Shown here in pieces: positions 1 to 6,082 of a DNA stretch of 8,291 nucleotides (position 1 is its first letter; every line of letters starts with the position of its first letter). Source of the stretch: Nitrososphaerota archaeon (GTDB lineage Archaea > Thermoproteota > EX4484-205 > JAAOZO01). The position numbers and the translations under genes are program-made. The DNA is taken from contig JAAOZO010000229.1 of the NCBI GenBank assembly GCA_011605715.1, positions 1 through 8,291 of the forward strand, read 5' to 3'. Below the pieces are notes generated by a model that did no database searches, was not told the DNA's origin, and was given only the letters and a program-made list of their open reading frames with translations.

Positions 1-372
1 CTTGTTTTGACTTTTCCCACAAGTCAAGAAATTGTTGACTTCTTATCAAATGACCTAAGAATAAGTGGGAGTGAAATCATTTTCTTACGTAAACCAAAAG
101 ATACTATAGATGGTATAAAGAAAGCTTTACTCGCTGCTAGGCTTTCGCACGAGCTTGGTCTAAGGTCTTCTCCAAGCTTGTCTATCAAAGAACTTTCAAC
201 AATAATAGTTGCGTCTCAAAAGACAATAGGAAATAACCTCTCTTTGTTAGTAAAATTGGGCGAGGTTGAAAGAGTGGATAAGGGTACTTACAAACTTTCT
301 GATAGAGGTGTTTTTTCTTCTATCCCTCTAGAAAGTCTGAAGAATTCTGGAAGAACAAACTTGCAAGAGTAG
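1..372 (+). CDS. Winged-helix DNA-binding protein, 5' end probably outside the window
   Basis: Small protein whose only recognisable part is a winged helix-turn-helix at about residues 38-104, counting from the TTG at 7. A helix (KALLAARLSHEL) leads to the motif SIKELSTIIVASQKTIGNNL, then a likely wing (GEVERVDKGTYKLSDRG). The N-terminal 35 residues are polar and unassigned. The reading frame is open to base 1 (CTT GTT TTG). There is no in-frame ATG, and the TTG at 7 has no visible context, so the true start is probably upstream. Its stop lies 7 nt before nurA and the strand is the same, so it is likely cotranscribed with nurA-herA and may regulate or assist that pair; this is inferred from position only. 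Winged helices are too generic to name a family. Confidence 0.75.
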   Translation, partial: LVLTFPTSQEIVDFLSNDLRISGSEIIFLRKPKDTIDGIKKALLAARLSHELGLRSSPSLSIKELSTIIVASQKTIGNNLSLLVKLGEVERVDKGTYKLSDRGVFSSIPLESLKNSGRTNLQE

Positions 373-379
373 AAATAAA

Positions 380-1156
380 ATGAACACCGAAACTAACGCA
401 GGACTTTTGAGCAAGGAGTTGCCGAGAGAAGCTGAAAAAGGGATTCTTGATCTAGCTGGGAACATAGTTCCAATAAATAGCGATTCTGGTGAAGAAGTAC
501 CAATAGCTGCTGTGGACTCTTCCTTTGTTGTACTCGGCCAAGATAATGAAAACTTTTACATTTTGCTTAGGTCTGCGCTAGTTTTTCGAAAAAATCAGAA
601 TAACATTCGTGTAGTTAGAAGTGGCCCCTTTTTGCTTAGCTCTGAGAGCTCTGAAGGTCATTTTCACGAAATGGAAATCGATAATATACTACGTGTAAAT
701 GAAACTATCTCTAACGGAATTGTTCTTGTGGATGGTTTAGACTTAAAGGAAATTGAAAGCAAACTTAAAAGTTACCATAAGAACTTTCTTATAAGTGTAG
801 ATAAAGTCTTTCAGTTTGAGAACATGAGGGTGTTTTCAGTTTTTCCAAAATATCCTTTCGTAGTAAATTTAAAAGATAATACCTTTCTAGCTAGACTTTC
901 CCCTAATGGTTTTATTGTTAAGCTTAGTTTATTAAACAGTAGTATCACAGAAGCTTGTAAGGTTTTATCTATGCTTATAAGAAACGATGAACTTTCTTTC
1001 GGATATCCTTTAACTTTGAAGTTAGCGCATATTTTTGCTAAGATTCTTCCATACGAGGCATCAAGTGCAAGACTTTCTCTCTACATGAAAGAAAAAGTAA
1101 GCATTACAAGAAAACTAGATGGTAGGAAGCTTTTACTAGGATCATTATGGGGTTGA
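380..1156 (+). CDS. nurA: NurA-type 5'-3' nuclease (short form)
   Basis: In archaea NurA is a single- and double-strand 5'-3' nuclease that works with the HerA translocase to resect DNA ends for homologous recombination. The sequence shows the N-terminal NurA signature AAVDSS at residues 43-48 (acidic D46), a second acidic motif VLVDGL at 115-120 (D118), and the C-terminal GYPLTLKLAHIFAKI at 208-222 with H217. These fit the conserved metal-binding Asp, Asp and His of the family; matching them residue by residue is my inference. At 258 residues it is shorter than the usual 330-450, so the variable middle is reduced. ATG at 380 follows the winged-helix gene by 7 nt and herA follows by 6 nt, indicating one operon. 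I see no strong ribosome-binding site. The herA neighbour is the main support for the name. Confidence 0.85.
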   Translation: MNTETNAGLLSKELPREAEKGILDLAGNIVPINSDSGEEVPIAAVDSSFVVLGQDNENFYILLRSALVFRKNQNNIRVVRSGPFLLSSESSEGHFHEMEIDNILRVNETISNGIVLVDGLDLKEIESKLKSYHKNFLISVDKVFQFENMRVFSVFPKYPFVVNLKDNTFLARLSPNGFIVKLSLLNSSITEACKVLSMLIRNDELSFGYPLTLKLAHIFAKILPYEASSARLSLYMKEKVSITRKLDGRKLLLGSLWG

Positions 1157-1162
1157 CTCATA

Positions 1163-2602
1163 ATGCTTGCCCTTTTTGGTAAAACTGGTCAATACTTTGA
1201 AATCTTAGAAACTCCTCCTGACGAAGTAAACATAGGAGACTTCTTAGAAATTTCTGAAGTTCAATTGAATAGGTCTTTAATATTACAAGTTGTAGATGTA
1301 GCATATCTAAGTATACCCGGAGAGCTAGAAGAGATAATGAGATTAGCAAAAGCTCAAGAAATAATCGTGGAAAACGAAGGTCATAATACATCTATTGAAC
1401 AATTCGGTGATGAAATTATAAGTTCAAAGATCCTCAAGTGTAAGGTGAGGGGTGCTTTACTAAATGGACATTTTTATAGAAGTACTCTGTGGGTACCTTC
1501 AAGGTACAAAACAACAGTTAAGAAAATCTCTACAAATGAAATAAAGTCTGTTATGGGAAACGAAAATAAAATCCCTTTTTCAATTGGAGAACTTTTAAGT
1601 GAACCTGGAGGCAACGTTGTTGTTGACTTAACTAAGTTAGACGGTTCCTTAAACATAATACTTGGGAGAAAAGGTGCTGGTAAGTCTATGTTAGCGAAAA
1701 CTCTAGTAAAGGCTCTTGTTAACAATGGCGCCAAATGTTTTGTTATAGACATCAATAACGAATATTCTGTTAGTCATAGTTCAAGAAATTTTGTTTCCTT
1801 AGTTCCAGGAAAAAATCTAAAATTTTCTTTTCATTCTATTTCAAAGCCAGTGTTCATCTCTATACTTCAAAATCTTTTTAATCTTCCACAATCTTCTATC
1901 ATGGAAATCTCGAGAATTTGGGATAGGTTGAAAGAGTCTGGGCACCTCTCGTTTAAATCACTAAAAAAGGAAATAGCTTTTGCTCAAATAAATGATTACA
2001 TTAGAGATGCACTAATCCGAAGGTTGGAGTTACTTGAGTCCTCTGGAATAATCACAGACGACTTACCGGAAAAAACGTTTATCGATGAGTTTAGATCATC
2101 TGAAGGAAGATGTGTTTCTCTTATGTTACGGGGGCAATCTTCAATATTTAGAAAGTTAATTATACAGCTTTCAATGAATCAGCTTCTTGAGTCTTTAGAA
2201 AGTGGATCACTGGAACCAATTTTCCTTTTTGCTGAGGAAGCACACTTGTATCAGGATATGAGTTTTTGGGAAGACCTTGTAACAAGGATGCGTCATCTAG
2301 GTCTATCTCTGTTTTTTATAACAAATGAGCCTGAAAGTCTCTCAAAGTTTATATATAGACAATCCGATTCTATTTTTATCTTTAATTACATTAATGATAA
2401 TGATATCGCCTTCTTATCCAAAGTTACCGACCTTGATTCTGACTCTCTAACTGCATTTATTTCAAATTTGCCAGAGAGGTGTTGCTTAGCAACTGGAAAA
2501 ATAACTAACAATATACCTTTACTCGTAAAAACAGAACCATTAAATGATTTTAAAGGTGGTTTTACACGTTTATTTTTTAAGAAAGAGTATCTTAAGTTTT
2601 GA
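1163..2602 (+). CDS. herA: HerA-family DNA translocase/helicase ATPase
   Basis: Hexameric FtsK/HerA-superfamily ATPase that pumps DNA and drives NurA in end resection. Residues 1 to about 112 have the beta-rich look of the HAS-barrel that precedes HerA ATPase domains. Walker A is GRKGAGKS at 168-175 (K174) and Walker B is IFLFAEEAH at 353-361 (E358, E359). A basic segment, TRMRHLG (374-380), sits where the family carries REGRKfG-like residues. The sensor region reads FITNEP (385-390), where many HerA proteins have VSQRP. The C-terminal part (IYRQSDSIFIFNY, then LPERCCLATGKI) resembles the type I associate with Thaumarchaeota and relatives. At 479 aa it is slightly shorter than typical HerA (about 500-550). 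The gene follows nurA by 6 nt, and its last 11 bp overlap the convergent enolase gene. No mre11 or rad50 is next to it in the window. Confidence 0.9.
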   Translation: MLALFGKTGQYFEILETPPDEVNIGDFLEISEVQLNRSLILQVVDVAYLSIPGELEEIMRLAKAQEIIVENEGHNTSIEQFGDEIISSKILKCKVRGALLNGHFYRSTLWVPSRYKTTVKKISTNEIKSVMGNENKIPFSIGELLSEPGGNVVVDLTKLDGSLNIILGRKGAGKSMLAKTLVKALVNNGAKCFVIDINNEYSVSHSSRNFVSLVPGKNLKFSFHSISKPVFISILQNLFNLPQSSIMEISRIWDRLKESGHLSFKSLKKEIAFAQINDYIRDALIRRLELLESSGIITDDLPEKTFIDEFRSSEGRCVSLMLRGQSSIFRKLIIQLSMNQLLESLESGSLEPIFLFAEEAHLYQDMSFWEDLVTRMRHLGLSLFFITNEPESLSKFIYRQSDSIFIFNYINDNDIAFLSKVTDLDSDSLTAFISNLPERCCLATGKITNNIPLLVKTEPLNDFKGGFTRLFFKKEYLKF

Positions 2603-3884
2603 ATAGTTTCTTTCCAATATACTTTGCATTTTCACCTAGCTCTTCATTTATTCTGATTAGCCTATTGTATTTTACAGTTCTCTCTCCTCTGCATGGTGCA
2701 CCAGTTTTTATTTCTCCTGTACATTTACCAACAGCTATATCTGCGATGTAGTCATCTTCTGTTTCTCCTGATCTGTGACTAACCACAACCCTATAGTTTT
2801 TTGAGAATGCTAGTTCCATGGTCCTAAATGCTTCGGTTAAAGTTCCAATCTGATTTACTTTAAATAGAAGCGCATTTGCGATGCCCCTTTCAATTCCAAA
2901 CTCAAGTTTTTTTGTATTCGTTACAAAAATATCATCTCCGATTATCTGTAACCTACTTCCAAACCTCTTAGTGAATTCCGTAAAGTTTTCGTAATCTTCT
3001 TCCTGAAATGGGTCTTCGATAGATACCAATGGAAACTCTTCTATTATGCTTGAATAGTACTCTATTAGGTCGCCACCGCTTAGTTTTTTTCCATCGATCA
3101 AATAAGTTTTATCCTTTTCGTTGTAAAATGAAGAAGCTGCTGCATCTAGTCCTAAAGCTATTTCTTTCTCAGTATAACCTGCTGCTTCTATTGCCTTAAG
3201 TAACATATTGAGTGCCTCTTTAGTTGACTTCATAGGCGGTGCGAATCCTCCTTCATCTCCCACATTTATAGCAGAGGGACCATAATTTTCTCGTAAAAGT
3301 TCTTTCAATTTCTGATATGTCTCTACACCCTGTCTTAAAGCTTCAGGAAAACTATCAGCGCCATAAGGAATTATTTTAAACTCTTGTATAGCAAGTTCAT
3401 TACCTGCGTGTTTTCCTCCGTTTATAATGTTCATTAGAGGCACAGGCATTACGTAGTTTTCCTTTTCGTTCAAGTACCTGTATAGCGGTATCCTCATATA
3501 TGCTGCAGCAGCCTTAGCAGTTGCTAAAGAAACTGCAAGTATAGCATTTCCTCCAAGTCTACTTTTTTGTTCCGTTCCATCTAAGTTAATCATGGTTTCG
3601 TCTATTTGTTCCTGATCTAACGCATCCTTTCCAACTAAGGCTTTAGATATTATTTCGTTAATGTTTTTTACAGCCTCTAGAACTCCTTTTCCATTAAATC
3701 TCTTTTTGTTTTTATCTCTGAGTTCAATTGCTTCCCATTTTCCAGTTGAAGCACCAGACGGAACAGAAGCTCTTCCTGTATCTCCACTTTGTAGAGTAAC
3801 CTCTGCTTCAACCGTAGGATTTCCTCTTGAGTCTAAAATTTCCCTTGCATGGATTTTCTTTATTCTAGAACTTTCCTCAGTCAT
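2592..3884 (-). CDS. eno: Enolase (phosphopyruvate hydratase)
   Basis: Cytosolic enolase converts 2-phosphoglycerate to phosphoenolpyruvate in glycolysis and gluconeogenesis. At 430 aa it is full length, and all the expected residues are visible. These include the start motif AREILDSRGNPTVE (13-26), the mobile loop VPSGASTG (41-48), NGGKHAGN (155-162, H159) and GDEGGF (209-214, E211 as one catalytic acid). The Mg ligands are D247 (LGLDAA), E290 (SIEDP) and D317 (IGDD), the general base is K342 (KVNQIGT) and SHRSGET is at 369-375 (H370). The ATG at 3884 gives the normal N-terminus and lies about 30 nt after a box A, so the leader is very short or absent. It is transcribed away from the small membrane-protein gene and overlaps herA tail to tail. 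It looks intact and functional. Confidence 0.98.
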   Translation of the reverse strand: MTEESSRIKKIHAREILDSRGNPTVEAEVTLQSGDTGRASVPSGASTGKWEAIELRDKNKKRFNGKGVLEAVKNINEIISKALVGKDALDQEQIDETMINLDGTEQKSRLGGNAILAVSLATAKAAAAYMRIPLYRYLNEKENYVMPVPLMNIINGGKHAGNELAIQEFKIIPYGADSFPEALRQGVETYQKLKELLRENYGPSAINVGDEGGFAPPMKSTKEALNMLLKAIEAAGYTEKEIALGLDAAASSFYNEKDKTYLIDGKKLSGGDLIEYYSSIIEEFPLVSIEDPFQEEDYENFTEFTKRFGSRLQIIGDDIFVTNTKKLEFGIERGIANALLFKVNQIGTLTEAFRTMELAFSKNYRVVVSHRSGETEDDYIADIAVGKCTGEIKTGAPCRGERTVKYNRLIRINEELGENAKYIGKKLFKT

Positions 3885-3910
3885 TCTGCGTCAAGGTTAT
3901 TTTCTGCTAA

Positions 3911-3920
3911 TGTTATTAAA
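3911..3920 (-). promoter_or_regulatory. Box A (TATA) promoter of enolase
   Basis: On the minus strand this reads TTTAATAACA, preceded by purine-rich AGGAAAAGA, which could serve as the TFB recognition element. Its centre lies about 32 nt before the ATG at 3884. With the usual 25-27 nt spacing, transcription would start within a few bases of the start codon, giving a nearly leaderless mRNA. Assigned from composition and spacing only. Confidence 0.5.
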
Positions 3921-3957
3921 TCTTTTCCTTATGCGGCCATAAAGTTCTTATCTTTTA

Positions 3958-4320
3958 TTATAAAAGAAGGGGTAGTATAAATTGTGAGAAAAATGCAAGC
4001 AATAAAGCTCCGTATATAAGCTCCTTCCCTAAATACTTGTTTATTTTAGTAACATAAAGTACAATTCCGACTATTCCTAAAGGTGCATACAACGCGCTAG
4101 TTATTTCAAGAGTAACTTTTAGAACTCTTCGCGCAAAATAAATCGTTGTTTGCTCAACTACATTTAGTACATTGTCTATGAGGTCGGTAAACTTGTTCGT
4201 TTGTCCTGTAAAATTATAGTATGGTTCTCCAATAGAAGTACTAACTACCTCGCTTGCAATCAAACATAACAACAAAATATCAAAAACGAATTCATTCTTT
4301 TTAACTATACTGCTTTTCAT
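3958..4320 (-). CDS. Small membrane protein of unknown function, VirB2/CedA1-like layout
   Basis: I do not recognise this 120-aa protein. It begins with a positively charged start (MKSSIVKK) and a hydrophobic stretch at 12-31 that may be a signal peptide or first membrane segment. A polar region at about 32-62 follows, then FARRVLKVTLEITSA. Two membrane segments (about 75-91 and 101-120) are joined by a short loop with lysines, TKINKYLGKE. A cleavable N-terminus, short mature protein and two helices with a short basic loop resemble the pilin-like VirB2/TrbC proteins and archaeal CedA1/TedC of DNA-transfer systems. That comparison rests on topology only. An ATG start with a good TATAAG promoter about 25-35 nt upstream supports a real gene. 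It lies 73 nt before enolase, which has its own promoter, so a functional link with enolase is not implied. Confidence 0.75.
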   Translation of the reverse strand: MKSSIVKKNEFVFDILLLCLIASEVVSTSIGEPYYNFTGQTNKFTDLIDNVLNVVEQTTIYFARRVLKVTLEITSALYAPLGIVGIVLYVTKINKYLGKELIYGALLLAFFSQFILPLLL

Positions 4321-4349
4321 TTTTGTCTGTTTTTACTTAGGCGTATTTG

Positions 4350-4358
4350 CCTTATAAG
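4350..4358 (-). promoter_or_regulatory. Box A (TATA) promoter of the small membrane protein
   Basis: The minus strand reads GTGGAGCTTATAAGG, with TTATAAGG as a good archaeal box A and a purine-rich stretch before it. The centre is about 34 nt from the ATG at 4320, so transcription should start about 8 nt before the gene, giving a very short leader. The assignment rests on motif and spacing. Confidence 0.55.
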
Positions 4359-4460
4359 CTCCACTGTTCTATTTTTTATTTAATCATAGGCCTGAACATT
4401 TTTAGGTCTATCTGATCTTTGGAATTCTTAAAAGTCCTACAATTCAAAGAAGAAAAGATT

Positions 4461-4470
4461 TTTTAACTTA
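4461..4470 (+). promoter_or_regulatory. Box A (TATA) promoter of the SRP RNA
   Basis: TTTTAACTTA is centred about 25 nt before the first base of the SRP RNA closing helix at 4490, the expected archaeal distance. A purine run (AAGAAGAAAAGA) just upstream could be the TFB recognition element. The same TTAACTT core occurs before pelota and in the ends of the insertion sequence. Confidence 0.55.
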
Positions 4471-4489
4471 TCCCTTTTCTATTTTTTTC

Positions 4490-4803
4490 GGTGGTGATGG
4501 TGGGCTGGGTGCTCGCCGTACCCATTCCCCGAAACCGGCGATATGCGGGGGCCCGAAACTCAAGGATAACAGAAGTTTCAGAAGTGTCACAGGCGCAGAG
4601 GCCTAATGAAGATCCCAAGGTTTTAAACAGGGAGTAGGCGCGTTAGGAGCTCGTAGGAGCTCCGAAACGTCTAATTGCCGAACCTGCTAGGCTCGGGAGA
4701 GAGCAGCAGTAAGGCAAACTTCCTGTGTTAAAACGTAGGGGTATGAAGGCTTTCTGCGCTTGTACCTCTGAAACTTCTGTGAACCTTGGGGACCATCACC
4801 ACC
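4490..4803 (+). ncRNA. ffs: Archaeal signal recognition particle RNA (7S RNA)
   Basis: Scaffold of the SRP, which binds SRP19 and SRP54 and targets nascent membrane and secreted proteins. The two ends form a perfect 12-bp helix (GGTGGTGATGGT at 4490-4501 with 4792-4803), the helix 1 typical of archaea. Alu-domain sequences follow (GGGCTGGGTGCTCGCC, then CCGAAACCGGCGATATG). In the S domain, helix 6 is GGAGCTC/GAGCTCC closed by the GNAR tetraloop GTAG (4646-4663), the SRP19 site. Helix 8 runs from TTGCC (4675-4679) to GGCAA (4713-4717). It is capped by the GNRA loop GGGA in CTC-GGGA-GAG (4692-4701) and carries the conserved AGCAG (4702-4706), the SRP54 site. The length of about 314 nt is normal. 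Ends are taken from the helix and may be off by a few bases. Confidence 0.96.
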
Positions 4804-4820
4804 ATTTTCTATCAACGAAA

Positions 4821-4830
4821 GAAATAAATC
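4821..4830 (+). promoter_or_regulatory. Possible box A promoter of tRNA-Val
   Basis: GAAATAAATC is centred about 28 nt before the tRNA. It is AT-rich and correctly spaced but a weak match, and the tRNA could instead be processed from a transcript that begins at the SRP RNA promoter. Confidence 0.3.
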
Positions 4831-4833
4831 TGC

Positions 4834-4839
4834 TTTTTT
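4834..4839 (+). terminator. T-run after the SRP RNA
   Basis: Six consecutive T residues about 30 nt after the SRP RNA, with a shorter TTTTCT directly at its 3' end (4805-4810). Archaeal RNA polymerase stops at oligo-T tracts without a hairpin, so either run could end the SRP RNA transcript. The T6 run lies between the candidate tRNA box A and the tRNA itself. Confidence 0.35.
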
Positions 4840-4853
4840 CAACTAGTATGAGG

Positions 4854-4928
4854 GGGCCGGTGGTCTAGTCTGGTTAGGATGCCACCCTTACAAGGTGGTG
4901 ATCGTCAGTTCGAATCTGACCCGGCCCA
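4854..4928 (+). tRNA. tRNA-Val (anticodon UAC)
   Basis: Complete 75-nt cloverleaf. The acceptor stem is GGGCCGG/CCGGCCC with discriminator A at 4928. The D arm starts at 4863. The anticodon stem is CCACC/GGTGG with loop CTTACAA, anticodon TAC at 4889-4891. The T arm is GTCAG-TTCGAAT-CTGAC. UAC reads GUA and probably other valine codons. There is no intron and the 3' CCA is not encoded (CTT follows), so it is added enzymatically. By hand count 44 of 75 bases are G or C, well above the surrounding genes. It lies 50 nt after the SRP RNA on the same strand. Confidence 0.97.
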
Positions 4929-4936
4929 CTTCTACC

Positions 4937-4941
4937 TTTTT
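4937..4941 (+). terminator. T-run after tRNA-Val
   Basis: Five T residues begin 9 nt after the tRNA discriminator base, a plausible factor-independent stop for the tRNA transcript. The pelota box A follows within 15 nt, so transcription would restart there. Confidence 0.35.
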
Positions 4942-4953
4942 ATTAAGGAAGAA

Positions 4954-4964
4954 TTAACTTTAAG
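4954..4964 (+). promoter_or_regulatory. Box A (TATA) promoter of pelota
   Basis: TTAACTTTAAG preceded by the purine-rich AAGGAAGAA. Transcription about 25 nt downstream would start near 4984. That is after the upstream in-frame ATG at 4979 but before the ATG at 5000, which argues that 5000 is the real pelota start. Confidence 0.5.
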
Positions 4965-4999
4965 AACATTAAAAGGTCATGTTTTGTGAAAAATTAGTG

Positions 5000-6070
5000 A
5001 TGAGAGTACTAAACTATGATCAAGAAAAAAATTTTATAGTCTTAATTCCTACTTCTCTTGAGGATCTGCTACTTCTTTATGACTTCATAGATAAAAAGGA
5101 TTTGGTTTCAGGAAGGACGCACCGTGTAATTAAGTTTGGAGAAAATCAAGAAGAAAAAGAAAAAGTGCAGATAAATGTAACAATTGAAACCGAAGAAAAG
5201 TTTTTGGATTTTCAGAAAGGTTGTCTGCATGTTTCAGGAAGAATAATCGAAGGGCCCGAAGACATAGAGGGCATTAAAGGAAAACTTCAGACTATCTCCA
5301 TACTCATGAACAAAGAGTATAAAATACAGAAAAGAGTAGAAGATAAGTTCAAGTGGCTATTGCTTTTTAGAAGGTTGGAAGAAAAGGCAAGAAAGCTTGT
5401 AGTTTTAGCTGTAGATTCAGAAGAAGCAACTTTGGCAATTATTCCAGAAGTGGGCGAGATCGAGGTTCAAACTTTTTTTGGAGAGTCTTCTGGTAAGAGA
5501 GATATCAAAGCAAGAGAACATCTTCTCTCGAATTTCATCGAAGAACTTGAAAAAAGCCTTGTTGGAAAACTTAAAACTATAAATGCGCCAATTATTATTG
5601 CTGGTCCTGGTTTTATGAAAGAAAAACTAGCTGAAAGATTAAAAAGCTACGATGAACTTCGTGATAAGGTTATTGCCATAGTGCCATCGACTTCAGCTTC
5701 TATAGCCGGAGTTAATGAAGTGATTAAAAATGATGTTGTAGGTAAAGTGTTAGGCGAGTTTAAAGCCTACAGAGAAGCAAAAGCCATCGAAGACATGCTC
5801 AGGCAGTTGAGTCATGATCCTTCCTTAGTTTTGTTCGATGTCGAAAAAATACGAGAGTTCGCACAAAGAGGTGCTGTTTCACTTCTATTGCTCGTTGATA
5901 ATATAACTTCAATACTAGATCCTAAATTTTATGGTTTATTGAACGAAATTTTAATAGAAGTTGAAGGGCATGGAGGAACTGTTATAATAGTAAACTCAAA
6001 AAGCGAATCTGGAAAAAAATTAAGATCTCTTGGTGGGATTGCTGCTATGCTAAGGTATAAAATCTTTTGA
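5000..6070 (+). CDS. pelA: mRNA surveillance protein Pelota (Dom34)
   Basis: Pelota, an eRF1 paralogue, enters stalled ribosomes with aEF1A and, with ABCE1, splits them for mRNA surveillance. The three expected domains are visible. The N-terminal Lsm-like domain (about 1-125) begins with MRVLNYDQEKN and contains LVSGRTHRVIKF. The central domain (about 130-255) has VLAVDSEEATLAII and GPGFMKEKL and lacks the GGQ motif of release factors, as Pelota should. The C-terminal domain (about 260-356) ends with GGIAAMLRYKIF. I place the start at 5000 because archaeal Pelota proteins begin with MRVL or MKVL. An in-frame ATG at 4979 would add MFCEKLV and has AAGG in front of it, but the predicted transcript start lies after it. 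The 356-aa length is normal. It converges with the DP1 gene, the stops being 1 nt apart. Confidence 0.96.
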   Translation: MRVLNYDQEKNFIVLIPTSLEDLLLLYDFIDKKDLVSGRTHRVIKFGENQEEKEKVQINVTIETEEKFLDFQKGCLHVSGRIIEGPEDIEGIKGKLQTISILMNKEYKIQKRVEDKFKWLLLFRRLEEKARKLVVLAVDSEEATLAIIPEVGEIEVQTFFGESSGKRDIKAREHLLSNFIEELEKSLVGKLKTINAPIIIAGPGFMKEKLAERLKSYDELRDKVIAIVPSTSASIAGVNEVIKNDVVGKVLGEFKAYREAKAIEDMLRQLSHDPSLVLFDVEKIREFAQRGAVSLLLLVDNITSILDPKFYGLLNEILIEVEGHGGTVIIVNSKSESGKKLRSLGGIAAMLRYKIF

Positions 6071-6082
6071 TTTAAAGATTTT
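6059..6082. terminator. Inverted repeat over the two convergent stop codons, likely bidirectional terminator
   Basis: AAAATCTTT (6059-6067) and AAAGATTTT (6074-6082) form a perfect 9-bp inverted repeat around the loop TGATTT, which holds the Pelota stop; the DP1 stop overlaps the right arm. The plus strand continues into a T-run (6079-6084) and the minus strand reads TTTT after the mirrored stem. The position suits ending both genes, but the stem is AT-rich and weak. Confidence 0.4.

Noticed and set aside
1158..1391. Minus-strand open frame opposite the start of herA
   Set aside because: Fully inside a well-supported gene on the other strand; leucine-rich shadow sequence with no motif.
1406..1412. 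GTGATGA inside herA as a C box
   Set aside because: No matching D box downstream, and the site is well inside a coding region.
1474..1755. Minus-strand open frame opposite the herA Walker A region
   Set aside because: Shadow of herA; no recognisable domain and no promoter.
3661..3942. Plus-strand open frame over the enolase 5' end
   Set aside because: Opposite the enolase N-terminus, whose conservation explains the sequence.
4482..4488. Run of seven T before the SRP RNA as a terminator
   Set aside because: It lies between the SRP RNA box A and its start, with no plus-strand gene upstream to terminate.
4997..5003. GTGATGA as a C box of a C/D guide RNA
   Set aside because: No CTGA D box at a suitable distance and it overlaps the pelota start codon; the match is by chance.
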